From: Grammothele lineata
Lineage: Eukaryota; Basidiomycota; Agaricomycetes; Polyporales; Polyporaceae
Reading direction: 5' to 3'
Assembly: GCA_002150815.3 (NCBI GenBank)
Contig: NDFF03000380.1
Coordinates: 62,001-126,000, forward strand
DNA: 64,000 nucleotides
The notes below the pieces were generated by a model. It worked only from the letters and a program-made list of their open reading frames with translations, had not been told where the DNA came from and made no database searches. Made by a program: the position numbers and the translations under genes. Below, in pieces: positions 55,260 to 64,000 of the stretch (the stretch's first letter is position 1; each line of letters opens with the position of its first letter).

Positions 55260-56534
55260 CTAAATTGAGCCGGACAAAAAATCGTCCATCGTCGGGAGCC
55301 CAATCCGCACTTCTCCGTTTCCTTCCCAAACCTTGATTGTTTCCCCTCTGTTGAAGAACGCAATACAAATACGATGCCCGTCAACATGGGGAACTCCATG
55401 TTGCAAGGCGACCGCATCTAAGGCGACCACAGTTCCGCTGTCGTAAGGAAGGGACACCCCAAGGGCAGGTAGGGCCATATATGCTTGCTCGCCGTAGTCG
55501 CCGACGGTCAAAACAAGATCATACATCCCCGCACGGCCGCTTGGGTCACGATGAAGGAGGGTCTGACGATTCACAATGATTTGAAAGGCGCCGAATGCGA
55601 ACGGCCAAGCCTCGACGTCTGGGTCGGAATCGCTCCACGCGTCGAGTTTGCCGGAGATATATTGATATTGGGACTTATGGATGACCGCCAGGATACCGTT
55701 GAGAAATCCAGCGATCCCTGCCATGTCGGCCAACCACCGCTGGACGTTGTCTCGGTGAAACGAGACTGTCGGAGAAATGTTGTCCTCCACATGCTGCAGA
55801 AAAAGTGAGCTTACAGTCAATGCAAAATACGGCGTAAAAAGTCACACCTTTTTCCCCATCGTGATCGTTGCTGGGCTGACATAGAGAGTTCCCCGAAATG
55901 GAACGTCGTCTTCATCTGCAAACAGCAGAGGACCTACCCTCCACTTCTTTTTCCCCTCCTCTCCACCACGCAAAATCTTGATGCTGTTAGCAGAGGCCGC
56001 AAGTGCGGCTGTCTTGTCTTTAAGTGCATCCTAGGCGAAGTCAGAGATTTCGGTGAAATGCGCAAGTTTTGACGAACCTGCATCCAAACCGGAATGATGC
56101 CCGGCAGCGACCACGCGAGAACAGCACCATTTTTGTCAACAAAGACTGCAGGGCTTTCAACAATTGGGAAACGATTGTTCTCGTCCGGTTTTCCAAGACC
56201 CGGAAAGCGACGCCTAAGCCGAGATTCCAATTTCTCGGAGCTGAGCGGTTTCGGATGTCCGAGCTCGGCGAGGTATTCCTCCATCGTCCAGGGCACCGTA
56301 TCTTGGGGATATCGATAAATTATATGTTACAACATTCAGAAAGTGCGACTCACAAGCAGATCGGATTGCGGTCATGATGGTTGCAACGGCGTCATGACAA
56401 GCCTCGGCCAGCCTCGGGGAGATGCCCAGGGGTGTGGGAACTGGATCTGCGGAAGTCTCTGTACGAGCTGCGAGGAGAGCGGAACGGAAGGTGTGCACAA
56501 AGTAGCCAGTGACTTCCGCAGTATCGGTATCCAT
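55260..56534 (-). CDS. TET/JBP-type 2-oxoglutarate and Fe(II)-dependent dioxygenase
   Basis: Exons 56354-56534, 56078-56301, 55848-56030 and 55260-55793 encode 373 residues. The C-terminal half is a double-stranded beta-helix dioxygenase. It has HRD at 277-279 as the H-x-D iron ligands in LLHRDPSG, then GDYGEQAYMALPALG, a glycine turn before TVVALDAVALQHGV with the distal His at 328, and HR with the 2-oxoglutarate-binding Arg at 337. This order and the LQHGV...GHR ending match TET/JBP family enzymes, which oxidise methylpyrimidines in DNA. All three iron ligands and the Arg are present, so activity is likely. An extra HRD near residue 209 lies outside the beta-helix. Location in a KDZ element is typical of basidiomycetes. 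The enzyme may act on 5-methylcytosine to relieve silencing of the element. Confidence 0.85.
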
Positions 56535-56818
56535 GTCTAAACGGCGCACTTCTATGGATGGTATGGGCACACTGTATATATACTGCCACTGAGGCTGTGC
56601 GGGAGGCTGACATGAGGCTGACGTGAGGCAGACACATCCATCATTCACATGAAATTTTTTTTTCAGACGGAAGGATTGAAATGCATTGATGCTGCGAAAT
56701 CTGGGAAGTGCAAACATATGACTTAACGACTAACGTACACCGAATACGACTTCCCCGAGTATCGTACCGCCCGCAACCAATCCGACCTTGCCGTACAAAG
56801 CAGCCATGCTCTACCTGC

Positions 56819-59800
56819 CTACTCGCCGTCCTCGTGAATTTCTTCGTCAGTGTCTTGCCTGGGCGATCGAACCGGACTAGTTGGAGGAACGTCGTCAATA
56901 GCCTCGTCGTTCTCCTGTTCGGGGAGGTTCGGCACGGGCAATGTGCCTGTCGGAGGCGTTGCGAGTCCAGCCTGCGTCACAGCCGGGCTATTCGCAGGAC
57001 TTGCAAGACGAAGGGACTGCATTTCGAGGGCGAGCTGGTTGAAGCGTTCGTCCGTTCGGGCCACTTGCTCGCGGAGAGCGCCGACCTCCTCCCCCGAAGC
57101 CCGAAGGCTCTCCTCCAACTCATGAATGCGCGCCGTCATCCGCGTCAACTGATCGTCCGGAGCCATCGGCGAAGATTGCTGAGGTGATTTCCCACCCGTC
57201 ACGACTACCTTCTCAATCTTGCGAAGACGGTCGTTCAGTTGGGCAATCGCGAGGTCACGCGCGACGCTCGGGGAAGTGGGGGGAGCATTTGGACCCCGCT
57301 GACGGAACTTCGGCGAAGCGGTGGGTGTTGGGCGGCGCGAAGCGTGACGAGACTCCGGCGGTGGCACATCGGGCTCGATGTTCGCGACGTCGGGCAAGGG
57401 GAATGCGCGAAGAGGGGATAGGGAGCGGGCACGGCGAGGTGGGCGAGAGGGTCCGGCTAGACTTACACCGGCCCAAGGGTCTTCGTCATCGAGATTGATG
57501 ACTGGCGGGTATCGAATGGCTTGCTTCTCCACGCGCTTCTCTACAGATGAGAGGCGCTCTTTGAGATCCTCCGTCAAGGATAGAAGGCGAATGATGTTTT
57601 CGTGATCCACCGATGCCGCGACGCTCGACTCCCGCCAGACGTGAACCCCCTCGGCGAGCACCGTGCTCAGTCTCCTCACCTGCTCTATGGCTGCCGACCG
57701 CTCACTCTCGGACACGTCCTTATCCTGGAGCGCAGCATAGAGCATGTTCTCCAAGACGAACCGCCATCGGGTGGTCACGGCATTGAGTTCCTGGCGGAAC
57801 ATTGCCCGGACACCGGCGATTTGACGACTGACCTCCTCGGTGATGAGCATGGGCAAATTCTCAACCTCCCTCTCGACCTGCCCGAGTCGGAATGCCTGGT
57901 TGAGAGCGCGCTGGTCAGCATGCCAACACTGCGTGACGATCGAGCTGGCGATGCACTCGATGTCCGAGACCGTCACGGAGATACGCTCGCGGAAGGTGGT
58001 GAGCTCTTGGAGAGCCCGGCCAAAGTCGAACCGTACCTCGACGAAGCCGCTGACGGCGGTGCCTAACGAGCGGATCGTGAGGCCCATGACATGGACACTT
58101 CGCCGGAGTTCCTCCAGTGAAGCCTGAGGAACGACCGCCGACTGCGAAGGGATGTTGGCATTGATCCACTCGGTGACGTTGAGCATCCGCCGGTCGACTT
58201 CGTTCATGAGCTCGTTGCGGCGATGGTAGAGCTCGTCTGGGGGCCGTATCGCAGAGAAGGGCGGAGGGAGGGGATCGTTGATGAGGAGGGTGTTTGACCC
58301 AACGCTGTGGTAGTTGATGCGATGCCACTCCTCCCAGTTGATCGGCTCTTCGGTGGTCCGGGCGGGAGGCAAACGGTCGGTCGGAATGACACCTAGAGAG
58401 GGCAAGTTCCGCCAAGACCGCCCTGAGTAAACAGTCAAGCGAATGCGAGAAATGACAAGTCCGGCATACCTGGAGGAGGCCCCACGAAGTTACGACCCCA
58501 AGCTGGGTGCAGTCTGGTGACGAGGCGAGAGAAATAATCCCCCCGACGGGGCTCCCTGGCGCGAAGGAAGTTACCATCAAATTCTGGCCTATCGTCGTTC
58601 TCCTCGGCGTCGGACGACTGAGCCTGGCCTTCGGCGGAACTGTGCCTGCTGACCGAGCGCAATGCGCGTGAGGCACGGTGTGGGCGCGGTATCACAGTGC
58701 CATCGCGGCCTGGCCCTTGGTGCCAGACGCGGCGAAAGGGAGGTGGGGTCGCTGTGGCGGCAGGAGCAGGAGGGGGCGCGGGTGCTGGTTCGGTCTGCTC
58801 ACGCCGCTCGGGAGACTCCTCACGCGGTTCGGGAGACTCCTCGTCGCGACCCGGTGGGGGCGAAGTAGTGCGCTGCGGTCCTCTCGAGGGGTTGCGTTGA
58901 CTATCGGGGGTTTGCTCGGGCTCGTCCTCATCCATAGGATCGGGGTCTTCGAAGCGGAGGTTAAAGTCGACCTCGGCGGAGGATGACTTGCCCGGGACCC
59001 ACTTCCCCTTTTCGCGACGTCGGCGCGCGCGTGTCTCGGAATCCATGGAACGCGACGAAGAGCGAGAGGACAGGGGGGACAATGGCGAGGTTCCGGACGA
59101 GGTATGCCGGGGTTCGGTTTCGGTCCGACCACGGGCTGCTGACTTCGCCGGAGGGGCGCCGTCGCCCTTGTCGCTATCGTCGCCCTCGTCATCACTGTCA
59201 CCCTCGCCGTCACCCTCGCCGTCGCCCTCGTCTTCGCCGTCACCCTCGCCGTCGCCCTCGTCTTCGCCCTCGTCTTCGCCGTCGCCCTCGTCTTCGCCGT
59301 CGCCCTCGTCGTCCTCGTTCTGCTCCTCGGGCTGCTCCTCCTCGTCATCCTGGACGTTACCGCTGCGGACGTCCCTATGGCTCCCCTTCTCCTCTTCTTC
59401 GACGACATCGTCCTCAGACTCAGGCGCGGGTGCGTCTTTCTTCGGCTTGGTCCGGGGAGCTGCGGCGAAAAACATCAGTACCCATCGGGGAACATATTGA
59501 AGTGCGGGCCTATTGTGCTACGTACCTTTTGGCTTCTTCGGCTTAGCGGCCTCCTAGAAAAGAATATCAACAGAAATAGGGCCGGAAAGAACGAGGCAGC
59601 TTACCTCTTCTTCCGGTTCTTGATACTCTTCGTCGTCTGCCCATTCTTGAACTGGCGTACGAGGAGGGAGGATGGGGAAGAGCGGGAACTTAGAGACGTC
59701 CAAGTCTCCAAGTTCTGTAGGTCCCTTCTCACTGCCCTTGCCGTCCTTCTTGGGCCTCTCCTTCTCCATGTGCTTGAGGAACCACTCTGGTACCTCCCTT

Positions 59801-61480
59801 GGATCCTTTACGGTACGCCATTTTGATGAGTCGAAGACCGGATTCGGGTAGATATCGGGGTTGGCGTGTTGGCGATGTCCCCGAAGCGAGCGATATGCGC
59901 GCAGCTCGGGCTGGCGCCCCGGTTTGATGTAGTTAGAAAAAGAACAGGTTACCTTCCTGTCCTTGCAATGGTAGCATATCGACGTGCTCAAGACGAAGAG
60001 AGGGCAGTCGACGCCGCGATTTTTGCAGGCCTTGCACCGCAAATCCTGCAAAAATGTTAGCTTCGGCGAGCAGAATGCGAAGGATGCTCGAAAGAAGCGT
60101 ACGCCGGTTTTGCGAGACCATCCCCATTTGACACAATCCTCCGGGGGAAATTCCGGCTCAGGCGGGACCCCCGAGCGCACGCGCTTCTTCGGCCGCTCGT
60201 CCTCGTCGTGATCTTGCTCTTTCCTCGGGCGCGGCTGATGCGGCGGAGGGGAAAGGAAACTGACTTTCCTAGCGCGTTTCGGGAGAGGTCGAACATCCCT
60301 GCTCGACCCTTCTCCCCGATCGTCTTGGGGGGAAGACGCGGCCGCAGTGGCTGCACGCCCGCGCTTGAGGTGTCGCCGATGTGCCGCTCCAGCGGGGGTG
60401 TCATCCTCTGGTGGAACAGCCGCGATGGGGCGCGGGGGAACCTGGATGTGCGATAATACGAGGCCACGGGGCTTGGGTGGCATGGGTAGCGGTTTTGCCC
60501 GAGTGGAATCGCTCTCCGAGGAGCGCGAAGCTTGGCCCGTTTCTGACATGCAGAACCGGTTCTAGGTCAGCTGTGTAAGACGAGCATGGGTGCATAACTC
60601 ACTTTTGGAAGACTCAAGCCCAAACGACGGGCGACCGGCTGCCGCGGCACCTTCACCGAGGTCGGGTAGAGCTGGGCGAAGGCGAGTGAGACAGGCGTTT
60701 ACTGAAGAGAATTGGCCACTCACGCAGGGTCGCGTGTGTCTGCGGCAACGCAGGTCCGACCGTTGCTGAGGTTGTCGCGGGAACGGGAGCTTCTGGGGAG
60801 AGTGTGAGCAGGACGCTAAGACAATAGCTGCAAAACGTACTAGCGAGGCCCCCACGATTAGCAGGGCGTAAAGTTGACTTTGGGCGGCTGTCCTTTGGTG
60901 CACCGCCCGTCTCCGAAGTCTTCTCGGCGCCCTGGCCCTCCGGAGGAGCGGGGGCGCTGCCCGGTGCAAATGCCGTGCCAGGTTCTGCACCCGGTTGATG
61001 CATAAAAGCTAAGGGACATTTAAATTAGCAGTGATTTCAGTGCAAAGGTGAGCAGGAGGACTTACCGTCCCACCACAGGTTCTTCACCCGCTCAACGCCA
61101 AGAAGCGGGACTTGCCCGAAGTTGTAACCGCGCGTTCCGCGGATTCTGTACCGGTAGCGGGACGGAGGTTCCGCAGGATTTTGGATGGGAACGATGCAGT
61201 CGACATCGAAATCGACCGAAGCTACAAGCGAATGGTTGAATTCGTAAATTGCGCCGAGGGCGTACTCGGGGAGAGTCTTGATGTTGTCGCAATGGCGCTG
61301 GTAAACCTCGGCAAGCCTCTCAACAGCCTGGAAGAAGCGATCGGTGTATGCCTTCCTCTGGGCGTGGTTCAAGGTGGCGGTATCAGGCCCACGAAGCTTC
61401 GCATAGTGGATCTCCGAGGCAAGCTGGCGGAGTTTGTCGAGGGCAGCCGGGGTAAGTGGGGTGGACGGGGTTTGAGACAT
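56819..61480 (-). CDS. KDZ-borne nuclear protein with Zn2Cys6-like cluster and coiled coil
   Basis: Nine exons (61066-61480, 60841-61008, 60724-60792, 60603-60671, 60103-60542, 59605-60045, 59526-59553, 58470-59459, 56819-58422) join in frame to 1407 residues. The N-terminal 138 residues are a folded helical domain (LRQLASEIHYAKLRG, YQRHCDNIKTLPEYALG). Residues 391-421 hold six cysteines spaced C-X2-C-X6-C-X9-C-X2-C-X6-C, the fungal Zn2Cys6 DNA-binding pattern, next to basic stretches. An acidic Glu/Asp/Gly repeat follows (59160-59300 in DNA), then SR-like and Pro-rich parts. The C-terminal 530 residues contain long coiled coils (RKIEKVVV, LTRMTARIHELEESL). A DNA-binding regulator or targeting factor of the element is likely. 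Joining all nine exons in one gene is my model; two genes split near 58.45 kb is the main alternative. Confidence 0.7.
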
Positions 61481-61779
61481 AGTGTATTCCGAGGATGAAA
61501 AGCAGAGTGATACGAAAAGCACGCAAGCAGAGGCAGCGACGATGGAGGAGCAGAAAAAAGAGTTGATCGGCGTGATCGGGACTGACTCCAACTGCCTCAT
61601 GTTCGGGGAGAGCGCTGGAGGAAGCCGTTTACCATATTCGTCATAACCGTGATCCGCGCCTCACGCGGCGAGCACATGGCAGCCCGGGCGCCTGTTTTGC
61701 CTCGGCGCATCAAGTGCTTTCTCTAATGACACGACTTTGCTTCTTTCCTTAACATTCTCGCTTCTCCCATCCGCAAAAC

Positions 61780-62857
61780 ATGGCTGGCAAAGCAGGTATG
61801 TAGCTCTCATCTGCATCAGTTGACTGTTGCACTGATTGAGCAGCAGGGAAATCCCGGAAACGCGCTCGGGCATTAAGCAGCCCGCATTCTGAGTCCCGTC
61901 GGTGAGCTTTCCTGGACATATAGAAACTTTTGAACATTGTGTCTCTTGCAGGCCGCCAAAAAAGGGTGCATGAGTCGGAAGGGGAACCACAGCGTCCGGC
62001 CCGAGTCGATCGCGCGCATACCGAGGGATTGCGGCATCAATTGCCTCCCTCCGCCCTTCGGGCAGGTGGGTGCGCTGGATGCTAAATCCTATCAATGCAT
62101 ACACTGACATGACCCCTACGCCAGATGAACGGCCAAGCACAGCCTCTTCACAGGCTTCAGCCCACCAATCCTTCCCGGCGTCACGTTCCACTATTGGGCC
62201 CGTTGGACACATGGAGCCCACATCGATTGGGGATTTGCAGCATCAGCCTGGTCGGAGTCGGACGGTCTTCAAACCAGTCGGTCGGGTAGTGCCTATCTCT
62301 CCGAAGCAGGGACAGGCTGAAATGCCCGCTCCGCAGCTGGCATCCACGTCTACATCCCACGCCGGTATGTAATACTTTAACTTTAATTTTTATGTCACAA
62401 GTAATGTGCTTTTCCAGGCCAGGCCGAATCCTCTACTCAGAGTACTTTGCGGAGGCCGGTTGGGCACTGCGTTCCGATTGAGCGAGCAGCATCGACCGGA
62501 ACAGACAGTGGCACCTCTGGAGGTGGGAGATTTTCGATACTGGCCAGCAGATTCGAAGCTTTGAACGTGGAAGAAGCTGAACAAAGTCCTCCCCGAACGC
62601 GATCCCCTTCACCGAGCTATTTCGGGGAACACAGTCCGCTTGGGCATGTCATTGAGGCCCGTCATGACGCGTTCGCCGTGCAACATTTTACCGCGCGGAA
62701 CCATCAAGGTGCATTCTCATCATATCCTCCTGATTGGCAGACGTACCTCGGTCATCTCGTGGAAGATGCGCGGAGTTACACTTCGGTTTGGAAAGCGCAC
62801 GAGGATGACAGCAATGTTACGAGTGACGATTCCCCGGCAACGCATGAGGGCACTTGA
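61780..62857 (+). CDS. Small basic-to-acidic protein at the right end of the KDZ genes
   Basis: The ATG is at 61780 and the first exon is only 16 nt. Further exons run from about 61855, 61951 and 62125 to 62365, and from about 62418 to 62857. The family is not recognised. The N-terminus is basic (KSRKRARAL), the middle is Pro/Gln/Ser-rich, and the end holds FSILASRFEALNVEE, SYPPDWQTYLGHLVEDAR and an acidic tail. The second junction works only with a GTCGGT donor; the commoner-looking GTGAGC site two codons later leads to an early stop. It is divergent from the Zn2Cys6-like gene across 300 bp. Exon borders are less sure than for the other element genes. Confidence 0.5.
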
Positions 62858-63219
62858 TTTGTAATTTTACATGAAAACACTTTGAAGAGTATGCACTACG
62901 GGATATAACATGATGATTTGTATTATTGGTCTGTGTGGCATGGGAGGTAGTTGCGAGTTCCCCGAGATCGGGGAAGCTGAAAATGTTTGGCAGCTTTAGA
63001 AGGAAAAAAAAAATCCTCAAATGTCATCGAGCATACTTACCCTTGTGAACTACGCTTGAAGTGTATAGAAATATCCCAGTGTGTGGTGGAGAATGCTAAG
63101 GCCGCGAACTGGTACTTGCCCGAGATTGTCACTAAGGTCTCCACTGGCTGGGAAGGCACGTTGAGAAAAGTAAGTGAAAAGAGTGAGGACAAATTTGGCT
63201 CAAGGGGCCTTCCAGGGAA
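62858..63219. other. Spacer before the right repeat array
   Basis: No gene is supported. A short perfect inverted repeat TTCCCCGA-GA-TCGGGGAA lies at about 62957-62974. Confidence 0.4.
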
Positions 63220-63960
63220 GGGGAAGGCTCCGCGGAGGTGGACACTCGGGGAGGTTGGGTCATTCGCGCGAATGGCAATACCGGCTGAGCAGAGATACTC
63301 GTGCGAACGATTGTGCTGTGGAAGCTGATAGTCTGAAAATATGTAATATTAGTGCACTAAATTTTGAAGTTATCAAATGTGGTGGAATGGAGAAGACTGA
63401 GGAATTGATAATTCGGGCTATGTACGCCTCGGGGAACTCGGTGTCTCGGAGAGGTCTTGTGGTTCGCGCGAATGTGGGCACCGGGGTAGCGGAACATATT
63501 CGCGCGAAACGGTAGCATCGAATCAGCCAACTGTATGAGATTTTGTGGTGTTTAAAATGGGAAAATAAGCAGAAGGTGGAGCCTGAGGAATTGATGATAT
63601 GGGTTATGTACGCCTCGGGCAATTCGATTTCTCGGGGAAGTCTCACGATTCGCGCGAATGCGTGCATCAGGGTAACGGAACATGTTCGCGCGAAACGGTA
63701 GCACCGGATGAGCTAAATGTATAAGAGTTTGTGGTCTCCAATATGGGAACTTAACAAACTTAGTTCAATGTATGCAGAGGATGTATTCTGGCTAAGGAGC
63801 ACCTCGGGAAACTCGCCCATTCGGACAGGTTGGCTCATTCGCGCGAACGATGGTGCAGGGTGACCGAAACCATTCGCTCGAATGGCGGTCCTAGGGTAAT
63901 CGGAAATATTCGTGCATGAACGCTTTTTGGGTGCAATGGGGTGACTAGGGGCAAATATAT
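63220..63960. repeat. Right subterminal array, unit about 186 bp with paired TTCGCGCGAA palindromes
   Basis: TTCGCGCGAA occurs at 63263, 63463, 63499, 63649, 63685 and 63838. Pairs are 36 bp apart, and the pairs repeat every 186-189 bp. Units also share GTACGCCTCGGG, GGAACAT and CGAAACGGTAGCA. Units are diverged, and the array continues towards the window edge. The same palindrome forms the 34-bp array at the left end of the element. Confidence 0.88.
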
Positions 63961-64000
63961 ATTGCTAGCTCTTTCATGATGTCTGAGGATGCCTCGGGTA

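Larger units (their letters stand above)
44080..64000. mobile_element. Large KDZ (Kyakuja-Dileera-Zisupton) DNA transposon with TET/JBP and HMG-like cargo
   Basis: The block holds a KDZ transposase, an HMG-like protein, a TET/JBP dioxygenase, a Zn2Cys6-like protein, a pair of small paralogues and a small basic protein. Arrays of the palindrome TTCGCGCGAA lie near both visible ends (44.09-45.88 kb and 63.26-63.85 kb). The association of KDZ transposases with TET/JBP and divergent HMG genes in basidiomycetes is established knowledge. The left limit is set loosely at the first TTCGCGCGAA-type word. The right end and the terminal inverted repeats are not in the window. Apart from the terminal arrays, gene density is high and all genes look intact. 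Confidence 0.8.

Noticed and set aside
58988..59546. Ser/Pro-rich and Arg-rich frames on the plus strand
   Set aside because: They mirror the acidic repeat of the Zn2Cys6-like gene on the minus strand and have no independent support.

Overview
The window is nuclear DNA of a basidiomycete fungus, most likely a wood-decaying agaricomycete of the Polyporales type. The evidence is genes broken by many 45-65 nt GT-AG introns, GC-rich coding exons, a secreted family-10 xylanase, basidiomycete-type DUF6593 proteins, and a KDZ DNA transposon that carries TET/JBP and HMG-like cargo genes. All gene models were built by hand from reading frame, splice sites and family motifs. Coordinates run from start to stop codon, introns included, and splice sites may be off by a base or two.

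Left part (1-12 kb): a partial gene for a disordered protein with four SUMO-interaction-like motifs; a small gene resembling a HicA domain; a broken copy of a ZNFX1-type helicase that stops before the helicase core, next to a perfect hairpin; and a small membrane protein.

Middle part (12-34 kb): an accessory region of duplicated families. Four short-chain dehydrogenases share one exon plan. They are interleaved with two DUF6593 proteins and two Ser/Thr-rich single-span membrane proteins that both carry a PPxY motif. A GH10 xylanase, apparently with a 2-nt exon, is followed by a tandem duplication of about 1.38 kb that includes a decayed copy of its 3' end. The housekeeping gene NMD3 (60S ribosome export) closes this part.

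35-43.7 kb: a duplicated tail-to-tail module of helical proteins, A1/B1 and A2/B2. A and B are ancient paralogues (same 64-nt and 80-nt exons, same ending). The layout of coiled coils around a short hydrophobic hairpin resembles binary alpha-helical pore-forming proteins; this is an inference. B2 is a 5'-truncated pseudogene. This module is the best candidate here for a little-described system.

44-64 kb: one large KDZ transposon that runs off the right edge.
- Repeats: arrays built on the palindrome TTCGCGCGAA lie near both visible ends, and a 42-bp minisatellite lies at the left.
- Genes: a CxC2-type KDZ transposase; a divergent 1000-residue HMG-like protein; a TET/JBP-type 2-oxoglutarate dioxygenase with its iron ligands intact; a 1407-residue nuclear protein with a Zn2Cys6-like cluster and coiled coil; a pair of small paralogues; and a short basic protein.
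- Likely logic: the transposase moves the unit, the DNA-binding proteins recognise the element or regulate its genes, and the dioxygenase may oxidise methylcytosine and so counter host silencing.
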